This document shows positions 1 through 6,588 of a stretch of DNA of 17,264 nt, piece after piece. The DNA comes from an uncultured Planctomycetaceae bacterium (lineage in GTDB: Bacteria; Planctomycetota; Planctomycetia; Planctomycetales; Planctomycetaceae), in the NCBI GenBank assembly GCA_903921605.1, contig CAIXQV010000430.1, forward strand, positions 1 to 17,264. Reading direction: 5' to 3'. Position numbers and translations under genes: made by a program. The first letter of the stretch is position 1; every line of letters starts with the position of its first letter. Under the pieces are notes generated by a model. The model worked only from the letters and a program-made list of their open reading frames with translations. It was not told where the DNA came from and ran no database searches.

Positions 1-356
1 GAGTGATTGTGCGAGGCACAGACCATGATATTCGCAGCCGGCACGCCGATTTCTTGTTCGATCGCAGCCCGAGTCCGCGTGACCAGATCGTCCCATGCGA
101 CGACAACATCCAGCGTCACAATCGCCGCTTTTGTCTCACCGTCATCCAGCACAAGCACACCGGCTCGCAACGGATCGCGCACCCCGTTGACCACTCGAGT
201 ATGCCCGGTGACGGTCAGATCCTTCACCTCCTCCGGCGTAATATCCACCTTCGCCGCGCCGGCCTTGAGATTTGAGACGACAGGAAAAGTCCCATCCACA
301 ACCTGCGCCGAAACACTCGTCGTCAGCAGCAGCAAAAATACAAGCAGATATTTCAT
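1..356 (-). CDS. Neutral/alkaline ceramidase-like secreted protein, N-terminal part (cut by window edge)
   Basis: The reading frame runs from an ATG at 356 leftwards off the window, giving 118 complete codons. The first 18 residues are a classic signal peptide: a short basic start, a Leu/Val-rich core and an Ala-Gln cleavage region (VSAQ). The mature start carries GAAKVDITP, then TGH and a VRDPLRAGVLVLDDG stretch, ending in ASHNHS at the edge. This pattern is typical of the N-terminal domain of neutral ceramidases, amidases that split ceramide into sphingosine and fatty acid; the His pair in the final motif would begin the zinc site. Planctomycetes carry many exported paralogues whose substrate is unknown, so true ceramidase activity is inference. 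A GGAGG at 365-369 lies 8 nt upstream of the ATG and fixes the start. The catalytic domain lies outside the window. Confidence 0.75.
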   Translation of the reverse strand, partial: MKYLLVFLLLLTTSVSAQVVDGTFPVVSNLKAGAAKVDITPEEVKDLTVTGHTRVVNGVRDPLRAGVLVLDDGETKAAIVTLDVVVAWDDLVTRTRAAIEQEIGVPAANIMVCASHNH

Positions 357-463
357 CAGAGCGACCTCCAGGACAGTTGAGGCATCAGAAACCGCAGCGG
401 AACGTACCATCCTGTTGCCACAAGTCCAACTGGTTGCCGGTCGTTGCGTTCCGCAGGTCCTGC

Positions 464-508
464 CAAGTAGGTCCAGCTTGCCGAGCTGGACTTTCGCCAC
501 AAGGCGAA
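464..508. repeat. REP-like tandem hairpin, copy 1
   Basis: The sequence CAAGTAGGTCC leads into a perfect 8-bp hairpin (arms 471-478 and 484-491, loop TGCCG). A second perfect 6-bp hairpin follows at once (TTCGCC 493-498, loop ACAA, GGCGAA 503-508). The element lies between genes and is coding in no convincing frame. A related copy lies at 588-629. It may be a dispersed REP-type element. Confidence 0.6.
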
Positions 509-587
509 CGGAGCGCGACGCTGTCCTGGCAAACCGGGGCCCGATACTATCAGACCCCGTGCACCCAAAGTCGCGAAGTCCTAAAGG

Positions 588-629
588 CAAGTAGGTCCTG
601 CCTGCCGGGCAGAATCACAAAAAGGCGAA
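588..629. repeat. REP-like hairpin, copy 2 (stem sequence changed)
   Basis: The same 11-nt leader CAAGTAGGTCC (588-598) and the same loop TGCCG (603-607) as copy 1 are present, but the stem is different: CTGCC 598-602 pairs with GGCAG 608-612. The following AGGCGAA matches the right arm of the second hairpin of copy 1, while the left arm has decayed. A conserved loop and flank with a changed but still paired stem suggests that the folded form is what is kept. Confidence 0.5.
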
Positions 630-841
630 TCGCAAAAGAGGACCTTATGACCTACGCGGAACTGAGCGAGTTCGCGCATGCCACGAATAGCGAGCACGTC
701 ACGGGGTGATACTTTTGCCCCACTCTGAACCGAGTGATGACCGCCGTCATGTCTCTCAAATGGATCATGAAACAACGCCTCAAAGGACTTTCTGATTCCT
801 TGCCCGTTACCCGATTCATTGTTCTCAGGTAAAATCCTTGC

Positions 842-901
842 ATGAGCATGACATCGAAACTCCGCTCAAAGAATCAGAAGACCATACCTGTCGCCTCGTA
901 G
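842..901 (+). pseudogene. Short ORF apparently ended by a repeat element (possible gene remnant)
   Basis: An ATG at 842 opens a 19-codon frame rich in Lys, Arg and Ser (MSMTSKLRSKNQK...) that stops at a TAG inside the first hairpin of the repeat element at 888-1097. A TAAAAT -10-like box lies at 830-835, but no good -35 and no clear ribosome site are seen. It could be the head of a small gene cut by the repeat, or chance. I recognise no family. Confidence 0.2.
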
Positions 902-1097
902 AGGCGGCAGCAGTTAGCCCCAGGCTTCAGCCTGGGGAAGATCATCAAAACATACGTGAAGCTGTGAAACGGCGACAGCAATGTATTCATGTCGTCAACG
1001 TTGTGCCTTGCTGTCGCCGTTTCACGGCTGATGGAACGTATTGTCACCGGCTCCCCAGGTTAAAATCTGAGGCTAATTGCTCCCGCAGCTTCGCTGC
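888..1097. repeat. BIME/MITE-like inverted pair of REP-type elements around an 18-bp perfect inverted repeat
   Basis: The left arm, read forward, holds hairpin 888-897/901-910, then GGCAGCAGTTAGCC, then a 9-bp hairpin (CCCCAGGCT 918-926, AGCCTGGGG 929-937), then the arm GTGAAACGGCGACAGCAA (964-981). The right arm holds the same parts in reverse order and orientation: the exact complement at 1008-1025, a decayed CCCCAGG hairpin at 1053-1072, GGAGCAATTAGCC on the minus strand, and a hairpin with a different stem, GCAGC 1085-1089/GCTGC 1093-1097. The central loop is 26 nt. The arms share a common origin but have drifted, and the outer hairpins have changed stem sequence while staying paired. Such elements are often moved by RAYT-type transposases; none is seen here. 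Confidence 0.65.
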
Positions 1098-1337
1098 TAA
1101 ACGCAGCCTTGCCCACGGAACAAAACTTGCGCAACCATAATGGCTGTGACCCAAAATGGTTTAACAGCCCAGCGTCCGCTCTCCGCGTGGATTTTTCCAC
1201 GACTGCCACGGGAATCTACGTGTCCCACGGAATCAAATGGCTAATCAGGAATGATTGATGCCATTGCCTCCGCCTCACTGAGGGACGTTTGCAGAATCTG
1301 AATGACGGGAAGACTGCTTTCGACGTCCTGAATTCCA

Positions 1338-1346
1338 TGGTATACT
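1338..1346 (+). promoter_or_regulatory. Candidate extended -10 promoter for the small-protein/HNH pair
   Basis: TGGTATACT fits the extended -10 pattern TGnTATAAT with one mismatch and lies 33 nt before the ATG at 1380. No convincing -35 box is present at 16-18 bp upstream, which extended -10 promoters can tolerate. Not tested. Confidence 0.3.
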
Positions 1347-1379
1347 TCGGGTGTTCGGGAATTCTTTCGGGGAATTGAA

Positions 1380-1601
1380 ATGAGCATCGTGACCGTTGAA
1401 CTGGAACTTCCACAGGATTGGATGCGTTTCCAAATGCCAGCCGCGTTAAAAGCTCGGCTGAGTTCTTTGCTGGATGAGCAGGACAAAACAGGGAAGCTCA
1501 GTAAAGCCGAACGCGACGAAGCTCAGGCACTGGCGGAATTGGTGGATTTGCTTTCACTGATGAAGCTGCGAGCCGAACGCGCAGGCCATCGAAAGTCATG
1601 A
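1380..1601 (+). CDS. Small helical protein coupled to an HNH nuclease
   Basis: The 73-residue product begins with a short beta-like stretch (MSIVTVELELP) followed by charged amphipathic helices (residues 20-70: LLDEQDKTGKLSKAERDEAQ, then a Leu-rich segment ending LRAERAGHRKS). No catalytic motif, signal peptide or membrane segment is visible. Its stop overlaps the next start by 4 nt (ATGA, 1598-1601), so the two are probably translated together. GGGGA at 1369-1373 is a plausible ribosome site. From memory, similar short helical proteins precede HNH nucleases of this type in planctomycetes and cyanobacteria, but I know no assigned function. A partner, regulator or antitoxin-like role for the nuclease is inference only. 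Confidence 0.7.
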   Translation: MSIVTVELELPQDWMRFQMPAALKARLSSLLDEQDKTGKLSKAERDEAQALAELVDLLSLMKLRAERAGHRKS

Positions 1602-2014
1602 GCCCCCAGATTCCCGTTCGCTTGATTCGACAAGTTCGCCAGCGGGCGGATGATGTCTGTGAGTACTGCCGCCTGCCTCAGGCATCGCAGGAAGCCACTT
1701 TTCACGTTGACCACGTTTCCCCCCGTTCGCAAGGCGGTTCAACTGAATTGGCGAACCTTGCTCTGGCCTGTGTCACCTGTTCACTTCGCAAATCCGCCCG
1801 GACAACTGCTGCGGATCCAAAGTCCGGCAACACGGTCGCTCTGTTTAATCCTCGAACTGACGACTGGTCAGACCATTTCGCTTTCACGGCCACCTGGAAA
1901 GTTCGCGGACGAACCGAAACTGGACGGGCGACGATTGAAGCTCTCGGAATGAATCGTTCCGCCATCATAATGATTCGACGCGAATTGGTGTTGCTAAATC
2001 GCTTTCCTCATTAG
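1598..2014 (+). CDS. HNH endonuclease family protein
   Basis: This 138-aa protein shows a compact zinc-finger HNH core. Cys21-x2-Cys24 (VCEYCRLPQ) is followed by HVDHV (His36, Asp38, His39), Asn53 in ELANLALAC and Cys58-x2-Cys61, then a basic stretch. The two Cys pairs would hold the structural zinc, and the HxDH/Asn set forms the beta-beta-alpha metal nuclease site. The C-terminal half (NPRTDDW, then GRATIEALGMN) fits the family that I recall as stand-alone HNH proteins of cyanobacteria and planctomycetes. It is expected to be a metal-dependent DNA nicking or cleaving enzyme; its target is unknown. It starts inside the stop of the 73-aa gene (4-nt overlap). No restriction, phage or recombination gene is nearby. 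Confidence 0.85.
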   Translation: MSPQIPVRLIRQVRQRADDVCEYCRLPQASQEATFHVDHVSPRSQGGSTELANLALACVTCSLRKSARTTAADPKSGNTVALFNPRTDDWSDHFAFTATWKVRGRTETGRATIEALGMNRSAIIMIRRELVLLNRFPH

Positions 2015-2077
2015 CGTTCCTCTTGTCGTCAAAAAACCAGACACGCGCAGCCATCTGATCACCGAGGGAGGACACTC

Positions 2078-2094
2078 AACAAGGCCCTTGTTTT
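2078..2094 (+). terminator. Weak hairpin after the HNH gene
   Basis: AACAAG 2078-2083 pairs with CTTGTT 2087-2092 across a GCC loop and runs into two more T. It sits 64 nt after the HNH stop and before the next gene. The stem is short and AT-rich and the T tract is partly in the stem, so termination would be weak at best. Confidence 0.25.
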
Positions 2095-2204
2095 GCGAAT
2101 AGTGTCAGCACGAGATATCTCCCGCTAAGTTCCGGGCCAAGTCTGCGAACTTCGTCAGCAAGAGAGTTCAAATTCAGATCAAAAAGACTCAACGAGGTCT
2201 CGCC

Positions 2205-4010
2205 ATGTCGGAAATTTCAGCAGTTCCCCAGCGTCCGCAGACATGGCGCAGGATCAAGATCGGCCTGCTTTTTCTTCTCGTTGCGTTCCTGGCGGTTTGG
2301 AACCTCCTGCCGCCGGACGTCGTCCGAAATCCTGTGGTGATGGGGCGTGGTAACGACGGAAATTTGCATGAGCAGTCGCAGAACGCCGGCAAAGGTCTCC
2401 ATTTCAACGCACACGTCGGAGTCTTAAAGTCGCAGAACAGCACAACAACGGCCTCGTCCGAATCACATTCCAATGCCGCGTTCCTCGCGGATCGCAGTTT
2501 GGTGATCTTCAACCTTTCCAATCATGTCCTGATGGAACGCATCGGGACTGAGTTGCTCGCACAGCTCAAAGCCGACAACGACTTTGATCGGCTGGCGTAT
2601 TATCCGTCAGGTCATTTACCAGAAATTGGGGCGGAAGCTCCGGACCTGTGGCTCAGCATCAATCTTGAATCCATCGAGGAGTCCGGCATCACCGGCGGAG
2701 AGCTTAAAGCGACCGTTACAGCAACATTGGGATCGTCACTCGCCGCCTCCAATCATTCCGTCCATGACCACCTATCGCCGCCGATCGTCACCCTGAACGT
2801 GAACATCTCAGTCGACCATCAATCCTCGCTGAACGGAATCGAATCGTCATCGGCCGAGTACAGCCAGCAGGGAAAGGACATCGCCAAACATCTCATGACG
2901 GCGGTCTCGGGTAAGCTGAAGACCCTTCGCGAGAAGCACTCTCCGCTGCCAAAACTTCCATCGTCGCTCAGTCCGGAGTTCGTGGCGACTCCGGAATTCG
3001 AGTTCCTCAAACGCTTGAATGCGACGCGTCAGACGTCGTTCCATGGTTTCATGTTTCACAACGAGACGTTTTGGCAATTTACCTCGACGGAAAACGCCGA
3101 GCCAATGCTGACTTCCATTCGTGACGAACTCAGCAAGTCCGATTGGAAAGTTGGAGACTTCGAAGCTGCAGACTTGCAGAATGCTTACCTGCGTGCAGTA
3201 AAAGGGGACGCGATTCTGGAACTGTTTCCGACAAAACGGCGCATCTTTAGCATGCCCGAAACCAAGGAACCGCAAGGACCGGTCCAATACAACGTTCGCT
3301 ATTTGCATCGGATAAGTTCCGACGAAATGCAAGCCGTTGTCGCGGAGTTGTTGGTGGCACCGAAACCAGACGTGGACGAGCTGCTGGTCTTGCGTCGGTT
3401 TGGCAGTTCGGAGCAGCAGGATCAAGTCCTGAAGCTGATTGAGAAACACCCGCCGCGTTCCGTCGAGGCGTGGCTGATGCTCGCGGAATCCTATGCCGGC
3501 GGTAATAACGCAGATGCGTGCCGAGTCGCCCTGGTTCGAGCGACATTGCTAATGCTTACTGTCACAGATTCGGCCGATTATGACCGTCGGATCAAGGACA
3601 TCGCAGCGAAACAGAAGATCGAAGCCTCTGAGTTGAAAGTCGTCGACCAGGCGGTGCTTACGGAGCTTGGTATCGTGGAACTTGTCGCCGGAGCCGATGC
3701 CTCGCCCGTGGAGATCTCAGTCAATACTGCGGCTTCATTTTTTGTAGCGAATGACTCTGAGGGCCCCACAGTGATCACTGTGCGAGTTCGAACTGATGGA
3801 CGCGGCCAGCCGAACACACCAACAACTGTGACCTTTCTCCATGCGTCTCAGAACTCACGCTCATGGTCCACTCAATCGGCATTCGAGGGAGTGTCGACGT
3901 TGCAGCACCAGTTTTCAGTTGGAAGTCGGCCCATTTCTGTCAGCCTTGAGAAACTTGACAGCAATTCCTTCCAAGTCACGGCGACGCTGGAGAACGGAGC
4001 TACCGATTAA
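2205..4010 (+). CDS. Membrane-anchored hypothetical protein (601 aa)
   Basis: I do not recognise this family. An N-terminal basic stretch (PQTWRRIK) is followed by one membrane segment at about residues 18-36 (IGLLFLLVAFLAVWNLLPP), so the rest is probably outside the cytoplasmic membrane. Residues 45-95 are low-complexity (Ser/Thr/Asn/His). Residues 96-240 look mixed alpha/beta, with a duplicated feel of ordered beta strands (LWLSINLES, VTLNVNIS). Residues 400-450 look like a TPR-type helical pair (VEAWLMLAESYAGGNNADACRVA within them). The last ~110 residues are beta-rich and could be an Ig-like or similar sandwich. GAGGT at 2194-2198, 6 nt before the ATG, supports the start. It converges with the GH57 gene and has no obvious operon partner. 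An envelope role is inference. Confidence 0.75.
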   Translation: MSEISAVPQRPQTWRRIKIGLLFLLVAFLAVWNLLPPDVVRNPVVMGRGNDGNLHEQSQNAGKGLHFNAHVGVLKSQNSTTTASSESHSNAAFLADRSLVIFNLSNHVLMERIGTELLAQLKADNDFDRLAYYPSGHLPEIGAEAPDLWLSINLESIEESGITGGELKATVTATLGSSLAASNHSVHDHLSPPIVTLNVNISVDHQSSLNGIESSSAEYSQQGKDIAKHLMTAVSGKLKTLREKHSPLPKLPSSLSPEFVATPEFEFLKRLNATRQTSFHGFMFHNETFWQFTSTENAEPMLTSIRDELSKSDWKVGDFEAADLQNAYLRAVKGDAILELFPTKRRIFSMPETKEPQGPVQYNVRYLHRISSDEMQAVVAELLVAPKPDVDELLVLRRFGSSEQQDQVLKLIEKHPPRSVEAWLMLAESYAGGNNADACRVALVRATLLMLTVTDSADYDRRIKDIAAKQKIEASELKVVDQAVLTELGIVELVAGADASPVEISVNTAASFFVANDSEGPTVITVRVRTDGRGQPNTPTTVTFLHASQNSRSWSTQSAFEGVSTLQHQFSVGSRPISVSLEKLDSNSFQVTATLENGATD

Positions 4011-4043
4011 CGGTTCGACTCGACGGCCGCTTATCGATTGAGA

Positions 4044-4058
4044 ACGCTGTACCAGCGT
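4044..4058. other. Small hairpin between convergent genes
   Basis: ACGCTG 4044-4049 pairs perfectly with CAGCGT 4053-4058 over a TAC loop. It lies between the converging stops at 4010 and 4165. No T tract follows on either strand, so it is not a standard intrinsic terminator. Confidence 0.3.
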
Positions 4059-4164
4059 GCTTGATCTCTCGTGGCGGTTCAGGGAATTGGTCAAATCGCG
4101 AGACGATGAAGGCTGCCGCTGGAGTCGAGGGAATGTTGGCCATTCGATCCAGTCCAACATAGGC

Positions 4165-6399
4165 TCAGCTCATTGGTGCGGCACTCCCTGATGATGCCAT
4201 CGGGGTCAGAACGGCTCGAGGTGTGATGCTGGCCAGTTTTCGAGCGGCGGCGACGCTGGAGTCTACAAGCACTCGCAGATCGACGACCCATGGTCCTTGT
4301 TCCGGCATCACGAATTCCCAGTGCGGCAGAATACACACACTCTGGTGAACCGCTTCGAAACCGCCTTCTGACTGGCTGATGGTTTCAATCGGCATTGTCC
4401 AGAAACCACCTGCACGAGAGGCCTCGATGGAGACATCAAGCCCGAGCCATTCATCGACCAGACTCAGACGGTCAGCACTCGCCAGATTCAGAGTCGCATC
4501 GAGCGTCCCAAGGCGCTGTCCGGTGCTGTCGTAGTAGTAGCGGTCGTTCGCGCCGCCGGGCATCGCGGCAAAGTTCAGCTCAACGGCCAGATGCAGCGGA
4601 ACATCTTTCGCAAATCCTGAGACCTGATATTGAATCAGAATCTCGTTCGGTCGATCGGCCGACATGATCACGATCTTGCGGATCTCACCTGTCAGACCAC
4701 TCACCGCACCACGCCGCCGCATTTCGATAGCAATTTTCTGCTCACCCTTGCGAATGCTGGCTTCGTAAGTGCCTGTCGCGAAATCGCCGATCAGACCTTC
4801 GCCACGACGAAACTCATCGAAGGTCAACTGAGGCTGCAGGAACAGGTCCACAAGACTCTTGTGCGGCCAGTTGTCATAGACGATCTTCTTGTCGAGATCC
4901 GGCTGCTTGAATTTCACATCGCGAGAGATCGATGCCAGATCCGCATCTTCGTCCGATTCAATGTTACGACCGAAATCAATGATTCGCTGATGATACGGTT
5001 CTGGACGACGATTCAGAGTCGCCAGCAGATTGACACCGTTCGCTCGCACGTCAAGCTCGTACATGTGGCCACCGGTGGCCGGTGACAAAAAGGCGGCCAG
5101 GCGATGATTGCTCAGCTTCACTTCCTGGCGTGCGTCGAGATTATAGTCAGCCGTGGTGACATCAACCCAGGCTCCAGGCTCACGAGTCACCCGTTCCAGC
5201 AATGTGTCGGCTTCGATCAGCTCGTGGTAGACCGCATTGCGAAGATGAGGCAAATAGAGGCCACCGAACGCACCGTGCCAATAACTGCAATTACACTGAC
5301 CGCGATAAAGATGTGTCCGAGCATCGATCAGGAGTTCTCGCTGATCGTCATCAAGCGTCTGATCGGCCAGCATGACGCCCAGTCGATTACTGACGTCGAT
5401 CATGCGCGCGTACATCTCATTGCTTTCCGGATAACGAGTCCGGAAATTTCGCCAGAAGCCACCGCGAGTAAACCGGACCAGTCGCTGCCAGTCGGCATCA
5501 TCCGGGTTCATGCGTGTCAACGAGACAAACTCTTTCTGAGCGGCGGGAGGCAGAACCCACTCCGTCATTTCACGGTAGCTGGCGTCGGGAAGGTAGCATC
5601 GTCCAATCGGTGCGACATGATCAAGCACGCCGGACGGTGTCGTCACCTTCAGCCACGATTCATTGTCTCTCAGCAGATCCAGAAACTTACGCAGCCAGCG
5701 ATCTTCATAAACATGCTTGTACGTTTCCGGCCACGATCCAAACTTCTCGCCATCATCGCCAAACACAATGACCGCGTCGTCAAACTGCGCGGCGACTTCG
5801 CGAAGGTAGTCGATACACTGTTCGGGCTCTGAAAAAGGAATCAGGTAACGCAGCTTTTCGCTGTCTGGAAAGACGAACAGCAGGCGGCCTTCATCTTCGG
5901 TCACGTAGTAACCGGCCAGCTCATTCTGTGGAATGCCAGCGCAACGGAAGTGATAGTCGTCGATGATGGTGTATTGAATTCCGGCGGCCGCGATATCGCT
6001 CGCAAACGACTGTTCCCAAACTCGCTCCGGCAACCACATACCCCGCACGTTGGTGTTGAACAACTGATTCAGGTGCTGTGTGTAAGTCGAAATCTGCCCG
6101 ATACGGTCTCGACGCGGAATGTTGGCCAGAATCGGCTCATAGAATGCCCCGCCGATGATCTCGACCTGCGAAGAGCTCACCATCTTGCGGAGGCGATTGA
6201 TGTATTCCGGATGATTCGGCTCCAGCCACTCCAGCAGACTGCCCGACGTGTGCAGACCAAACGGAATCTCCGGATAGTCCTGCATCACGTCCAGAAAAGG
6301 CAAATAGCTGTCGCGATAGGCCTGCTCAAAAACGCCGTCAAAATTTCCGACCGGCTGATGATTGTGAAACGTAAGGACCAGCCGAACTGAACCCGCCAT
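4165..6399 (-). CDS. GH57 family glycoside hydrolase, 4-alpha-glucanotransferase/alpha-amylase type
   Basis: The 744-aa protein carries the ordered GH57 motifs: HNHQP at residues 12-16, VEIIGGAFYEPIL at 79-91, WLPERVWE at 122-129 with Glu125 as the expected nucleophile, and FGDDGEKFG at 213-221 holding the expected acid/base Asp. After the barrel come a helical region and a large beta-rich C-terminal half (about 400-744), as in Thermococcus litoralis-type 4-alpha-glucanotransferases with DUF1925/DUF1926 domains. The enzyme should act on alpha-1,4-glucans such as glycogen or maltodextrin, by transfer or hydrolysis; which one cannot be read from sequence. No signal peptide is visible, so it is probably cytoplasmic. 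It is somewhat longer than the roughly 650-700 aa usual for the family. GGAG 8 nt upstream supports the ATG at 6399. It stands alone, with no glycogen genes beside it. Confidence 0.88.
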   Translation of the reverse strand: MAGSVRLVLTFHNHQPVGNFDGVFEQAYRDSYLPFLDVMQDYPEIPFGLHTSGSLLEWLEPNHPEYINRLRKMVSSSQVEIIGGAFYEPILANIPRRDRIGQISTYTQHLNQLFNTNVRGMWLPERVWEQSFASDIAAAGIQYTIIDDYHFRCAGIPQNELAGYYVTEDEGRLLFVFPDSEKLRYLIPFSEPEQCIDYLREVAAQFDDAVIVFGDDGEKFGSWPETYKHVYEDRWLRKFLDLLRDNESWLKVTTPSGVLDHVAPIGRCYLPDASYREMTEWVLPPAAQKEFVSLTRMNPDDADWQRLVRFTRGGFWRNFRTRYPESNEMYARMIDVSNRLGVMLADQTLDDDQRELLIDARTHLYRGQCNCSYWHGAFGGLYLPHLRNAVYHELIEADTLLERVTREPGAWVDVTTADYNLDARQEVKLSNHRLAAFLSPATGGHMYELDVRANGVNLLATLNRRPEPYHQRIIDFGRNIESDEDADLASISRDVKFKQPDLDKKIVYDNWPHKSLVDLFLQPQLTFDEFRRGEGLIGDFATGTYEASIRKGEQKIAIEMRRRGAVSGLTGEIRKIVIMSADRPNEILIQYQVSGFAKDVPLHLAVELNFAAMPGGANDRYYYDSTGQRLGTLDATLNLASADRLSLVDEWLGLDVSIEASRAGGFWTMPIETISQSEGGFEAVHQSVCILPHWEFVMPEQGPWVVDLRVLVDSSVAAARKLASITPRAVLTPMASSGSAAPMS

Positions 6400-6588
6400 G
6401 GAACAAACTCCAAATTCTGTAGAACCGCTGAATTCAGCAGGAACGATACAGAAGATCGGATCAGTTAGGCGAGGTTAGTCGGCTCAGGCTCCTCGTTTCG
6501 CACGGAAACAGCACGATTCATGCGCCTAATCCATACGCAAATCAAGGTCTGCTAAAGCATCCAACTTGATGTACTCTTCCCATACTCC

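Larger units (their letters stand above)
357..1337. other. Gene-poor repeat-rich intergenic region
   Basis: Apart from the two REP-like copies, the inverted element at 888-1097 and one more small hairpin (CGTGGA 1186-1191, loop TTTT, TCCACG 1196-1201), I see no supported gene here. Open frames on both strands are short, cross the hairpins and lack recognisable motifs. The left end (357-369) holds the ribosome site of the ceramidase-like gene. Confidence 0.6.

Noticed and set aside
272..709. Plus-strand open frame of 145 aa in the left repeat region
   Set aside because: It begins antisense to the signal peptide of the ceramidase-like gene and runs through both REP-like hairpins; its product has no family features.
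2847..3449. Minus-strand open frame of 200 aa inside the 601-aa gene
   Set aside because: The plus-strand frame has a good ribosome site, a membrane anchor and a much longer coherent product; the antisense frame has no recognisable features.
5104..5832. Plus-strand open frame of 242 aa inside the GH57 gene
   Set aside because: It is antisense to a gene with a complete set of GH57 motifs and its product looks like no known protein.
6427..6438. Perfect 12-bp palindrome GCTGAATTCAGC upstream of the GH57 gene
   Set aside because: It could be an operator, but a single short palindrome without repeats or a nearby regulator is not enough to claim one.
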